Shown here: piece by piece, positions 51,901 to 63,172 of the stretch
Position numbering within the stretch: position 1 is the stretch's first letter
Layout of the letters: every line of letters starts with the position of its first letter
From: Cystobasidium ongulense
Taxonomy: Eukaryota; Basidiomycota; Cystobasidiomycetes; Cystobasidiales; Cystobasidiaceae
Length of the DNA: 64,000 nucleotides
Assembly: GCA_022835595.1 (NCBI GenBank)
Contig: BQUP01000007.1
Coordinates: 1-64,000, forward strand
Direction: 5' to 3'
Position numbers and translations under genes: made by a program
The notes under the pieces: generated by a model
What the model was told of the DNA's origin: nothing
What the model saw: the letters and a program-made list of their open reading frames with translations, nothing else
Database searches by the model: none

Positions 51901-52319
51901 GAAGATGCAGTGCGCGGGAAGGGCAATGAGACGGGCTGGAGTGAGAGGCCATACAGCTCGGCAGTGGGCGTGGCCATACTGACGCTCGAGTCTGATCCAC
52001 CGTCGCTCGAGGCGGAACTTGCAGCAATATGCATGGAGGGCGATGGCAGCGGTAAGGAAGGCGTCGGGGTAAGATCAGACGAGTCGAGGAGCCCATCATC
52101 TTCATCGAGGCTCTCCTTCAACTCTTCGTCTTGCACAGAAGAGGCGAATGAGCTCCTCCGCTCTGCGTTGTCGCCATTGGCATTGTTGATGGAGAAGAGC
52201 GATGAACATGCAGAGTTGGAAGTGTTGGATGAGATCGCAGACGAGTCTGAGCCGTCCGAGTCTGCGCGTTCGAGGGTTGCATGGGGCATGCTGGTGGATG
52301 CTACACTATTGTTGGCCAT
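48903..52319 (-). CDS. Hsp20/alpha-crystallin-domain protein with very long Ser-rich N-terminus
   Basis: Three exons (52319-49838, 49752-49641, 49530-48903) encode 1073 residues. The first 830 residues are low complexity, rich in Ser, Thr, Pro and Gln, with Asp/Ser runs and short conserved-looking words (PLGTPPEMFKFAQRVASRG, GRVMNAEGFPWTARPSS). An alpha-crystallin-like domain of about 90 residues follows: CRIQVEALQPDGFDVYVTLP, GFTYENITLALKRNGALHIL and ADKYDGSAGHFERMVELGEA, with a final strand HRLKVLMRKK. The C-terminal tail of some 120 residues is again Ser-rich. Basidiomycetes carry long proteins of this form; a chaperone or scaffold function is inferred. The ATG at 52319 (MANNSVASTSM) was chosen, but the frame is open to 52496. 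The promoter region is shared with the GNAT gene. Confidence 0.75.
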
Positions 52320-53352
52320 GCTGCCGTTGCTGTTGATAGTAGGTGCTTGCTTGCTTATACAGGATGCATGATGGATGCTTGACGGGGATGTATCGATGAA
52401 GCCGAGAGAGGCAGACAGACTATAACTCGCACTGAACTGATGATGGCAGGCTGTCCACGCGTGTATATGTGTGAGCAGTGCCGAGACCAATATCAATAGC
52501 TGGAGCGAGTGTGTGGTTGGATGCAGTTCAAGCTGCAGTCGGTCAAGGCGAGTCGCCGTCGTCGTTGAAGCTGGCAGCAGTCATGGGCAATCAATCGCAA
52601 CGGCATGAACGCAAAGTATGTCAATGGCAGTCTCACAGACAAGAGTAGTACAATCAGTCCTCAATGCGACTAGTCCTGAGTCCTGCCCATGCCCAGCTAC
52701 ATCAACGACTATGATACTACTCATGCCCATGGTCTTGCATTCAGAGATCAGCGCAATGCCCGTTTCCCAGAAAGTGAAAACAGTCAATGATTCTGCTACA
52801 CATGATCACCAATAATAATTGTTCAGAGTCTGCAGATCCTCGCTATTTTCGACGCGAATTAGGATTGCTGTTAATTCGCTTGCACAGTGGACGTCGTCGT
52901 TTGTCACTTGATGCGATGCGATATGGGACAAAGGCCAGCGAGATGCAGACTCCCCTGCACCACCCACCCACCCCGGTCCGGACAGGCTGGAGTTTTCACT
53001 CTACTTCCGGTATCGGACCTGTGACGTGCGAAAGCCAAGTCGCAGTTCAAACGTTAAGTTAGAGCAACAGCGAAAGGATCTTCAAACAAAAGCAAACTTT
53101 TGGCTTTTCGTGCTTTGTCACCCGAAGCGCTGGATGACTCAGCGTGATCGAGCTCGCAGCCCACCCTCAAGCTCGCCGATGGAGTGCCGATGTGTCAGAA
53201 AACTTTTCCTCGGTATTCTGCGACTCAAGCTCGCTCGCTATATAATAACTTGACACTACTCACGCAACCCTTGCTTCTTGAATTTGATTACTATTTAACA
53301 TTGTTCACAAGACCGTAGCATAGCATTTTTGTGCTAAACAATAAACAAAATC
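52320..53352. promoter_or_regulatory. Divergent promoter region, Hsp20-like / GNAT
   Basis: About 1 kb separates two diverging start codons. The GNAT side has a TATA-like element, TATATAATAA, at 53239-53248, some 105 bases before the ATG, and an AT-rich leader. No supported gene lies in the gap; several frames of 60-90 codons are chance. Confidence 0.5.
53239..53248 (+). promoter_or_regulatory. TATA-like element before the GNAT gene
   Basis: TATATAATAA lies about 105 bases upstream of the ATG at 53353 in a region that is otherwise GC-mixed. Position and sequence fit a TATA box, though basidiomycete promoters often lack one. Confidence 0.4.
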
Positions 53353-54219
53353 ATGACCGATGCACCAAGCCGCACAAGCCGATCCATGGCCACGTATACC
53401 ACCACCATTTTGAAACCATCAGAATTAGCAAAATCACCCCAACTTCTAGCAGAATTGAAAGAAATAGTAAATCAAGCATATAAAGATACTCATGATAAAT
53501 TGGAAAGAGATTTAAATGTAGAGATCAACTCTATCTTTCCTGGATTGAGACTGAGATCTGATGATCAGTTGGTGCAAGAATTACCCGAAGATAGTAGCTT
53601 GTTAGCTTTGATGTTTGATAGTGATTACTCTACTCCTGTTACCTCCCATGACTCGAATCAGACAGACTTGAATGGCAATCAAGCGAGTTCTAATGGATCG
53701 AAGATAAACGGACAGTCTGCCAGTGAGGATGGGAAGAAATTAGTAGCAGTAGCTTCATTGAAAAGATGGAAAGGAACAGTATTAAAGAAACACTACCAAC
53801 TACTCTCTTCAAGCTCACTTCCATTCCCAAGTGGTCCTCAATACCCACCTCAATCCATTCTATCCGAAAAATCAAGTACCGATCCAGATCCAACTAATTA
53901 TTGGGACTGGGAAATCGCTACATGCGCATGTATTAATTCTGAGAAATATAGAGGTAAAGGGCTAGTATCACAACTTACCTCGATACTACTCAATGAACTA
54001 CAATTACAACGAGATGAGCACTTTCAAAACATGAAGACTGAGGGTTCAAAAGCATTACCTATCCGTTTATGGGTTTCTGCTCTAGGTGGTAGTTATAATG
54101 TTCAATACTGGACGAAGAGAGGTTATACTGTCCAAGGAAGCGCTGATACAGCACCTCCGGGAGTATGGGGTAATGCAGTCGATATACAGATCTGGACATT
54201 GAGTAAAGTAATCGAATAG
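53353..54219 (+). CDS. GNAT-type N-acetyltransferase domain protein (288 aa)
   Basis: One uninterrupted exon encodes 288 residues, rare in this intron-rich window. The N-terminal helix LAELKEIVNQAYKDTHDKLE fits the first helices of the GNAT fold. The acetyl-CoA binding signature is YRGKGLVSQLTSILLNELQ, with Arg-x-Lys-Gly-Leu in the usual place (R/Q-x-x-G-x-G/A). Then come PIRLWVSALGGSYNVQYWTKR (the beta5 strand and aromatic helix, typical N-x-x-x-Y-x-x-x-G variant) and GYTVQGS. The substrate is unknown. The middle has an Asn/Ser-rich loop. A second ATG at 53386-53391 would shorten the protein by 11-12 residues. Codons are mostly A/T-ended. Confidence 0.75.
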   Translation: MTDAPSRTSRSMATYTTTILKPSELAKSPQLLAELKEIVNQAYKDTHDKLERDLNVEINSIFPGLRLRSDDQLVQELPEDSSLLALMFDSDYSTPVTSHDSNQTDLNGNQASSNGSKINGQSASEDGKKLVAVASLKRWKGTVLKKHYQLLSSSSLPFPSGPQYPPQSILSEKSSTDPDPTNYWDWEIATCACINSEKYRGKGLVSQLTSILLNELQLQRDEHFQNMKTEGSKALPIRLWVSALGGSYNVQYWTKRGYTVQGSADTAPPGVWGNAVDIQIWTLSKVIE

Positions 54220-54681
54220 CTCTCGACTTCCTGTACAAATATCTCCGTCGAAACCAGGACTACTCCCTGTTCGTGGTGCAAAATAAGTTATAGACCATCA
54301 CATAGTAATTATGTTCAAGTGGAATTCCCTGAATGTTATTATTGGAACCTGCAACCAGGTTGATTGACTGCAGCTAGAAGGCCGGGAACGCGTGAGCGCA
54401 ATCAGACGATAGAGGCTTGGGAGAGGGAACTTTCAGAGGGAAACAGTACGAGGAATTGCTGCAGGAAAGGACCGTCTTCAGCTACACGCAACTAGTCGGA
54501 AGAATTACCGTGGGCAACAATGCAACATTAGTATAAGTGGGACAATGTTAGGATACCAAGAAGCTAGAATGAGGAATATTAAGAAACCAAGAAGCTAGAA
54601 TGCCAGGTCTGATAATAGGCAAGTCTACATGCCGCTACAAGGCGTAGGATCAAGACAGTATAGTACATATCTTCTCTGTCA
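54220..54681. other. Convergent intergenic region with a short direct repeat
   Basis: About 460 bases between the 3' ends of the GNAT gene and ORC1. It includes the 17-mer repeat listed separately and AT-rich sequence near 54640-54680. No gene is supported. Confidence 0.5.
54555..54602. repeat. 17-nt direct repeat (two copies)
   Basis: ACCAAGAAGCTAGAATG occurs at 54555-54571 and again at 54586-54602, with 14 bases between. It lies between two convergent genes, in likely 3' untranslated or terminator sequence. Its function is unknown. Confidence 0.85.
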
Positions 54682-57600
54682 TCATCTCAAATAATGAGAA
54701 AACCGTTGTTCTTTCCTAAATACCAATTCCAATTCATCATCTCTAACATTAGCTTGTACGCGCTGAAAGTAATCATTATTATTGCTTCTATTGTTCCCTC
54801 CTTCCAACGTGATCAATTTCATATCCGATAAACTTTGAAGGATTGAAAATAATTGTGTATGGGTTGGAAGTGGATTGATGGCTGTTTGCCGACAGAAATC
54901 GATGTGCCATCTTATGATCTGCAGGATGATCGTAGAAGAGTTAATAGGGATGATGGAAGTCATTTAGATCAGCGGTGTTCAATATGGTAGGGAGTAACAG
55001 TGACTTACATCGCCAAATTCGACTTCATCGGCGACTCCGATCTTCCTGATAGCTCTAGAAAGAGCAAGTAGCATGATCCTCTGGTGTAATCCCGCTCTCT
55101 TGACGTATAACAGCAAGCCACTACTAGTCATTTCTTTGTGAACAATTACGATATCACCGGCGTTGACCAATCGACCTTCTTTACCCTCTTGAATACGTAT
55201 CAGATTTTCAGCCTCTACCTTTTCAACTGCTCTTCTGCATATATCTAACGCTCTTCTTGCATCTCCTGTCACTCCTGCTACTTTACCGGCTACTAACCCA
55301 ATCGCGTCTCTAGCAAATACTCCATTAGCACTAGCACCACCTGTCGCTCCTTTTGTATTGTTACTACTAATACCATTTTCCAAACCCTCTAATCGATTAG
55401 TCAAGATTTCAATCAACTGATTCTTATCATACGGAGTAAAATTGATTCTATTACTACCTAATCTAGAATTGATTTTATTACTTAATTCGCGTTCAGGAAG
55501 ATCCATGGTATTAGCAATAGCAAGAACGATCAGTTTAGAATGTGATTGATTTGGCCAGTTAAAGAAATTATAAATGACCTCTTGTTTCTTCGTTACTAGT
55601 TGATCCAATTCATCGACCAAAACGACGCATGTATCGCGATTTGGAGAAGGTGTTTTGAAATGTGTTTCTAATGATGATAATGCTTGCTTGGCGGATGTTC
55701 TGTTTCCAGAAATGAATTCCCATAGAATTGAAAAAGATTGTGCTGGATCGGTGATTTTCATTCCGTTAATCTCCAAGAAGCGGAAGGGCTTGATCTCCTT
55801 GTCGTTTGCCCTTTGTTGTAGTGAGGAGATGACGCTTCGGACAGTAGCAGTCTTACCTGTGCCGGGTACACCAGCGATATCTGCGATCAGAGGAAATCCG
55901 TCATTAGTGGGATGAATATCGATTGTAAGCTAAGAGACTCACAAATGCAGCTGCCAACACCTTCATCAATAGCATCCTCCAGATATGCTTCAACTTCTGC
56001 ATATTCTCCATCCCGGCAAGGAAGATAATCAGGCGTACATCCCACGTGCAATGCAGCGCGTGCCTTTTCGAACGGCGTCATATCCACCGAATCTGCGCCT
56101 TCGATACCCGAGTTTCTCTGTTGTACAAGGGGAAGTCGAGGTTGAAGTCTTCTAGCTTGTCTCTCTGCTAATCGTTTTTGTCGTCTTTCCGCAAGTGCTG
56201 CGTTCTTTCTTAGGGTAGCAGCTGACGGTCTCAAAACTACAATCTCGTCTCCGACATCATTATCATATTTTGATCTGCCACCTCTAGTTGTGCGACTGTG
56301 CTTTCCGCCTTTACTAGGTGAGCTTTTCGAAGAGTTAGCTTTCCTCTTTCTTGAAGTAGCACTTCTCGAACCGAAGACATCATCACCGTAATCACTGCCT
56401 TCCTCCTTTTCATGCCGTGAAACGTTATCGTCGTCCGAACTTGATGGTATATCAAGATTAAAGTCGTCTTCTTCCTCATTTTCCTCATCTGATCCTGCTT
56501 CCGAGCGGAAATCTGCATCTGTTCTTGCGTCTTCCTCCTCATCTTCATCCTCGGAACTCGATTCGTTATCGGTCTCGTCCATCTGATAAGAAGTATTGAT
56601 TAGCACTTGACTTGATTAGACGTATGATGAGGAAAATATCTTACCATATCGGTCTCAACGCTGGAGGCTCTGCTAGACCGCTGGCTATCTTCGTAATTTA
56701 ATACCTTGCTGGTTTTCGGTAAATCACCAGTCACCTCTTCCACGATGGACTTGACGACCTTCTGTCGTTTCTTAGCTGATTTTGTAATCGTGTTCTTGCT
56801 CTTTGATGGCGTTTTCTTCCCTCTCGTGGACGAAGTGTCCTTCTTGGTTTTACTAGAAGCTGTTTTAAGCTCCCAGTTCCCGCTTGCTCTGGCTTTCTCG
56901 TACACCACTTGCCAATCTATATCGAAGTACCATCCTTCTCCAGCATCAAACTTTATATTCATAGCTTTGCGTATGAAGTACGTTGATTCTCGTTGATTCT
57001 CCGCTTGGTACTGAGTGTACGACACAACTTTGATGGGGTTTAAAACGTACGAAACATCGATGATATCCTCCGATGACGATGGCTTCGAAGTCTTATGTTT
57101 CGTAGAGTCTTCATTCGGATTGAATGTATATATACTGAGGTTTATAGCAAGAATCAGCGGCTAGGAAGCTACGCCAAAGTGGCGAATCCCGCTACTCTTG
57201 GACAAAAGATAAAAAAAGGTGGAACCCACAGTTCGCGAGAATGGCACTCATTGAGTCCTTCCTCGATAGAATCTTCTTTTCCATGAAAATAGCATAATAA
57301 ACGCGGTCTAGCTAGCCAATGGACTGCGATACGCATATTCTCCTGTTCGTCCTCGAAGAGATCGATAATCACCGCAAACTTGACCGCGTCTGCAAGGCCA
57401 TCTTCTGGGATCCAGTCTTCCGAATCATCTTCCTGTGCACGCTGTGCTATGCTGGCTGATCCTTTGCCTGCTCTACCGCCTCGTTTGCGTGGAGTGAGGC
57501 GTGAGCTGCTCGGTCCAGCTTCTGGTCCTTCTAGAGCTTGCTGCCTTCGCAACCACTGCACGCTCTGCGCACCGAAGCGTCCGTACGAGTCCAACCAGAC

Positions 57601-57813
57601 TTGAGCAGGCGTATACTCGATACCTTCCCATATCTGTACTACGTCTCCTACTTCAAACTTGATGCCGTCTGACCGTGTAAACGCGTTGTAGTGGGTCAGG
57701 TTCAGATAGCCTGATCGACGAGTCGAGCGCGAAGGTGTATTGGGCTTGCTCAGAGCTTTGCTGGGTGTTCGTGAGGTACCATGCCAGCTGTAGGAATAGA
57801 CCTGGTCCTCCAT
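54682..57813 (-). CDS. ORC1: Orc1, origin recognition complex subunit 1
   Basis: At least five exons on the minus strand carry the two Orc1 hallmarks. The N-terminus has a BAH domain: GIKFEVGDVVQIWEGIEYTP, then MRIAVHWLARPRLLCYFHGK, NECHSRELIYTFNPNED and ISDVSYVLNP-like text, ending in the RESTYFIRKAMNIKFDAGE region. An acidic linker of Ser/Asp/Glu follows. Then comes the AAA+ module: PFEKARAALHVGCTPDYLPC, Walker A YIAGVPGTGKTATVRSVISS, Walker B CVVLVDELDQLVTKKQEV, Sensor-type LIVLAIANTMDLPER and GDARRALDICRRAVEKVEAE. A winged-helix end follows to FRKEQRFSHYLR. Orc1 marks origins and helps load the MCM helicase; the BAH domain reads nucleosomes. The start ATG at 57813 was chosen because the protein begins MEDQVYSYSWHGTSR just before the BAH domain. 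The Walker A exon begins one base into the Tyr codon. Confidence 0.95.
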
Positions 57814-58095
57814 CGCTGTCTCTACACCAATAGGCTGCCGTGTGAGTGAAGCAACGAATGGAGGAGAAAGGTGCGGACAGACGCAATGCACGCGTTGTGT
57901 ATAGTGGCAAAAGTAGACTATGCAACAAATTCTTTGCGATATCCCTCTATATGCAGAATGCATTATACCCATCACGATACACACAAGGAGACTAGCTAGA
58001 AGCTCTCAGCTAGAAGGTATAAATTGCTTCCAATGTGTACGTAGTTCTGGTGAACGAGGGATCAGATTAGTTTCGCTGATTGAGGGTGTCAATGT

Positions 58096-59390
58096 TTAGG
58101 TCTGTAGCTTACCCTGTAATGACTTTATCGAGCTATCGACCTCTCCTGGTTGTACTTTCGCCGTGCCGTCTTCGTCGAAAAGATAAGAATTCCACCCTAG
58201 AGCCTTGGCACCTTTGACGTTCAATGCCGAGTCGTCCACGAAGTAGTGCTTCGATGGGTCAGGGATATTTACCAGGGACATCGCCTCCTCACTGTTAACA
58301 TTGTCGGTATCAGCAATGCTGGCTACAGAGATGCCGCACTGACTTACTAGTATGCCTTGTCCGGTTTTGCTGGGAAACCAAGAGTACCATATTGACAGGA
58401 TACAAGACCTTCAAAGAGGTCTGTGACGCCAAGAATGCCCTGTAATAGTGATGCGAAAGCCAGTCAGTATGGCACAGCAATAAGACCTATGGAAATCTAG
58501 AGTAGACATACCAGCACTCGGAGAGCATGCTACGCTACATCAGCTGAAATTTACCCACGCAGGCAATGGGAAAACCTACAGGTCTGTTGGCATTTGTCAG
58601 TGCCATTACTTTCACCTTGTTTCGGTCAAAGCTAGCAAGCTAAGGATTTATAGAATCAGCAGCAATCCATGATATTCTGAATTTCTCAACCTACCAAATC
58701 CTGCAGGTCCTTGTCTGATGGCCCAAGCATAAGTAAACGTCAGCGACGGTCGATATTCCCAAACATGCATATACAGCATATATATAATGTATACTGACCA
58801 TTGTGTAGAAGTTCTTCCAGGGGTAGAGAGCCGTCACACTTGTTATCAAAGTCACACGCATCGAACTCAGGGTGATGATGTTGTAAGCCACGGATGGCGA
58901 GGCCGTAGTTCTTGTAGTAATGCATCTGCCATCAAGACGTTGTTAGGAGGGTTTCTGTCGCCACCATGTGAGACATCGACGAACATGTAGGTCCCAAGCT
59001 TCCGACTCTGGTATTCCCAGACCGACAAAGTATTCGTGTATCTTCTGACCTGGATTCAGGAGGGGTATGCTTCAGCAAGGATAACGAGACATATCGCACG
59101 ATTAAGACGCTTGTGCCACTGACTCATAAGAGGTGCAATGCCTAACGACTTGCTGTGAACGGATATGTGAGCCATGTTCGAGCATATAATTGACTTTGAA
59201 GACCCATGTACCTGTAGAGACAGTTATCTGGGCGCGCTTTTAGCCAGGTTGTGCCTTTGTGTATCGGTGAACCATATCCACACTCACCGATATCAAACCA
59301 CAAGCACCCTTGGAGGGCCGCAAGTTCCTCATCTGAGCGGTCTACAGGCTTCAAAGGAGTGTAGTCAACGTGCTTCCGAGATCCATTCAT
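58096..59390 (-). CDS. Pyrimidine 5'-nucleotidase, Sdt1/Phm8 type (HAD superfamily)
   Basis: Pieces on the minus strand follow the Sdt1/Phm8 order. The start MNGSRKHVDYTPLKPVDRSD leads to ALQGCLWFDIDNCLYSKSLG, the HAD motif DxDxxL with both Asp present. Next come IHEYFVGLGIPE, then HYYKNYGLAIRGLQHHH and NKCDGSLPLEELLHN. The C-terminal exon has HYFVDDSALNVKGAKALGWN, which is motif IV with two Asp, and ends SIKSLQGKLQT. The enzyme removes phosphate from UMP/CMP or lysophosphatidic acid; yeast Sdt1 also detoxifies 6-azauracil. The Asp codon of motif I is split by an intron, which hides the motif from frame searches. Introns in the middle part (58300-58720) are numerous and were not all placed. 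Confidence 0.78.
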
Positions 59391-59936
59391 CACGAGTATG
59401 TATTATTGTAGTGGTAAGGTGGAAACATGCATCACTCCAGCGGCATCGCGCTTTACCACCTTCGATACCGATCACGCAGCTAGGCGAACGTGGCCTGCGT
59501 TTGCCGATGATGCTCCTTCTCGTCTTCTGCTCTTCTCATGACAGACAGCTTCGCCAATCTTCGTAGTATGTTGCATGTGCACCAAATAATTTGCATCGGA
59601 AGAACAGGAGGCGGGCGTTGTTCCTGCAGGCCACAAGTCCGAACCTGGAGCCGTTTCAAGGTGAAAGCTTCTCGCTGCCACGTCCAGGCAAAACTAATCG
59701 AGCGAAACATTGGCTACAGCTTCTCGACTCTGTTTCATCATCTGTCCATTGCAAGCGGTGTCACAAGCTCGGACGCTCCATTTCTGATTCACATTTTGTG
59801 TGTCCATGGGTTAAAACTTACAAGCGATTATTAAGAAAAAGGGTAACAGTCTAGTACTACTGATTGGGGGTATATAGCTTGTTTTGCATTTGTACCTATG
59901 CACTTTCTTCATTTCCTTGCGTCCATTCTTTCCTTA
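59391..59936. other. Gap with no supported gene
   Basis: About 550 bases between the nucleotidase start and the 3' end of the lipase-like gene. Plus-strand frames near 59538-59854 are the largest, but they share no features of real proteins and overlap one another. The nucleotidase promoter should be here. Confidence 0.4.
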
Positions 59937-61913
59937 TCAGATAGCGAGGACTGCACTTATCGCACCGAGAAGAATGCTCGCTCCTGATAGCGTATACATG
60001 CTTGAAGCTCCTCCCTGTAAAGTCGAAGGAGATGGTGCACTACTGCTTGCTCCAAGAGCATTGATAGCAAGTCCGTTAGCGCCCGATGCACTGGTGGTTT
60101 GGACTGCTTCAGAAGATACGGTCGAAATAGCAGTGCTGGTGGCTAAGACTGTAACGTTGGTGACGACAGTAGTAGCCAGGGAAGTAGTGAGATTCGCAGT
60201 AGGTGCCAAAGTTGAAGTCGAAGTCGCTGTTACCGTTACGTTCAAGAAGGTATTGTTGCCAGTAGGGGAAGCGTACTCTGCACTCAAGGACGATTCATAC
60301 CTGACCTGTGCTTGGTTTGAGTAGCCCTGTCCACCGCAGCTGCCTACTCGAGTGTAATATTACCACTGTCAAACACAGGTAAGCTCAGCCTAGATTGGTC
60401 ATTTTCACCGTGACATTATGGCCAACTTACCGTATCGGATTCTTTGTTACCGCCAGCGCAATCAGGATCATCGCGCCATGTGCAAACTTTCATGTACATT
60501 CCATAGTTGGGGTTGTTGCCATAAATATGAATACCTTGCATTGCATGCACGTAATTGGCGGATTCAGGAATAGCAGCGGGCAAAGCATCGTGGTTGGCAA
60601 CTACTCGCTGGCCAGCCTCTCTGTAAGGGTGGAAGAATTGGTTAAACCGCGCATCCATCTCGATATATACTCTACTCACCCCATGAACAGTTTCTCGTAT
60701 AACTCAGCCGTTGCAAGGTTGAAGACTCGAGGACTTCCATGCGAGTGAGACCAGTGTACAAGACCCGACCAGCCGAGATCAATCGAAGCTACCTGAGCAA
60801 CCATACCGCCGACTAGGGTAGAGTTGTCAGGATTAATCTGTTTCGACAAGGCTACAAATCCCGCTTACATCCGTGACCAGTAAGGGACCATTGATGACCC
60901 TGTAAGAGAAGAACGGCGGTGAGCACCGAGACCAGGCTGCATTTAACAAGGGTCGAGATTTCACATACGGTTCGTCTCACAGCAGCAGCAGCTTTCGCCC
61001 AATTATTGGTGGCAGCCTTGGCTTCACGGTATGCTCTGCGGGTACTCTCTTTAGCTGGAGCCAAGGCAAGTATAGCGTGCACCGCTTACTTGACGGCACC
61101 AGCATGTGCCATGCAGTTACCGCAGTTAAGGCCGAAGACGTCATTGACTACGATATCAATGCATCAGTGGTGCGAGTCAGTGTCAAGTTATAGCTCATAG
61201 GAGACTTACTGTTCGTTTGCTCTGTACCGAATTGCTCGAGCCAGTTGTAAATACCCTTGAAAACGATAACAATTTCTAGACACGGAAGGGGTTAAGGCCG
61301 ACACTATGAACAGTACGATCCTTGCGACTCACTGTCCATCTCTGGAACAATCACTGTGAATCCTTCGAGACCTGACTCTGTCGGCCCGAACTTTTCTATG
61401 AGTGTCCACTAGAAGGTCGTGTCAGAAAGGTGGCACTGTCAAGGTCATGTGATAGAGGTCTGCTTACGGGAGCTGCGTTGGAGTTGGGGAAGCTCTTATG
61501 GAGAGCACTGTGACAAGCTGTCAGCAATCCCCTATAGTTAGGGACCATTCGGCTGATCATAATCGCTTACGACTGGGTGAATGTCTGTTGTGGACAGAGC
61601 GTTTCGTAGTCCTGTATATAGTAGCCAGCATCAGTAGACGTCCTCCTTACCTTCACAAATCTGTTCAGTACTGACTCCGTATGCGGCCATGCTGAGGATG
61701 CCTGTTAAGCGTTGGCGCATAGGGGTACCGAGAGTGAGTATAGGGGATCCGAGACAGGCACGTGCTCTGTATACACGAAGCATGCAGCGACTGACCGTGA
61801 TAACGTTCATGCCAGTATTGATCTCCGTATTGAGATTGCGCATTGACTAGACCAGTGAAGGCTGACGACAAGGCAGTGATGCCCAGTAAGGCCAGCGCAC
61901 TTTTGGAAAGCAT
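59937..61913 (-). CDS. GPI-anchored class 3 lipase-like protein, catalytic serine replaced
   Basis: The first exon starts at 61913 with a signal peptide (SALALLGITALSSAFTGLV, cut near NAQS) and the mature start YGDQYWHERYHG. Later exons carry class 3 lipase blocks: LEGFTVIVPEMD, NVFGLNCGNCMAHAGA, KESTRRAYREAKAATNN, LTGHGFGGMVAQVASIDL, VHWSHSHGSPRVFNLA, RVVANHDALPAAIP and YVHAMQGIHIYGNN. The order matches extracellular fungal lipases, including the Asp (NHD) and His regions. In that family the nucleophile elbow reads TGHSxGG; here ACT GGT CAC GGA gives TGHG, with Gly in place of Ser. The last 120 residues are Ser/Thr-rich (TVTATSTSTLAPTANLTTSL) and end in a hydrophobic GPI signal. Exons between 61913 and 60960 were not all placed. 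The protein is probably on the cell surface and may not hydrolyse esters. Confidence 0.72.
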
Positions 61914-63172
61914 ACTGAGGTGAATTGACTGAGAAAGAGCAAGGAGCAAGGTCGTCAGCATTCGGAGAAAATCTAAGCTTCCAGGCTGTTCAGACGAGCT
62001 GCAATAGCAAGCTGTGGGAGTGCTGTGACTTTGAAAGCGTTTGGCGGTTGTACAAGCGTCGTGGCGGGAGGCAGACAGCGACGTGCTGTTCATGCAACCA
62101 GCAACTACATTGTATCGCCTGAAGGCTAGGGCAGGTGTAGGAACTTACAGAAGGAGTCTAGAGAGTCCAGTGATTGAGTGAGTTTGGATGCCAATCTACA
62201 GTGCAAAGGCGATTGTTCAGAAGGCAACTGAAGGGTAACGTTGGAACAAGGACAGTCGAGGTCAGTCTTCCTGGCCATCCAAACACAAGGAACAACACCG
62301 CCCCAGCAGATGCTTCCGCACTCACCTCGTTGGTGCTATGCCGCTACTTCCGAGTGCGGTCAAGCCACCGACAAAGGCTGTGCGTGCGTGTGGGCGTGAG
62401 TTGTCCTTCCCGAAACAGCAATTGATCTTGAAGGCTGAGCAGTTCGAACACTGCGGGAAAGTTGACTACTTGGGTTGGACGTAACCGAAGAACGGGTCAG
62501 CTTAACCAGAGCAACAACAACATCCTTGACAATTAACTTTATACGCTCTTTCCACAATTCCACGTGAGAAGCCCATTATGCCGCCTTTCGGGGATCGGTT
62601 AAAATCAGCGAGCGGCATTCGCATTCGGTAAACAACACAGCTTGAAAGCTTCGACCAAAGTGGTGAAGCAGTGGAGCAAACAAGCCAGGCCTACAGACTC
62701 AAGTCCAAGTTGACATGCACTGACGCAATAGACCATGCTGCAAGCTATAGCAGCTCTCTTGCCCTGCTTGCTCTCAGCTCCTTGATCTCGCCAGACCGCC
62801 TGTCTGTCAGAGACGCAAATAGCATCCGAAAAAAAGTCACGTGACTGGCTGTCAGGTCCGTCTTCCGGCCGTGAACATTATTCAAAACAGCTCGTTCTCC
62901 ATAACTTACTAGTGGGTCAGAAATTGTTTGTAGATTAATTTAGAGCCGAATAATGGAAAGTCAGTAATCCCGTATTACCATTAATACATTGTTTGACTTG
63001 TCAACAGATACATGTAGATGCCTAGTTACAAAGAGAAGAAACACGCTCTCTCTGGAAACAAGAAGTAGGGAAGAGCAGCGAAGACACTGAAAATTCTGCA
63101 AAGGTACGTGATACAAGCGAAGGCTAGCTTTCGAAGATGCACGATAAAGTGGTCATTCAGGTGATAGTCCTT
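61914..63172. other. Long gap with no supported gene
   Basis: About 1.26 kb separate the lipase-like gene start from the 3' end of the last gene. It should contain the lipase-like promoter. Frames of 60-80 codons on both strands look like chance. The part 62870-63060 is AT-rich and fits a 3' untranslated region. Confidence 0.4.
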
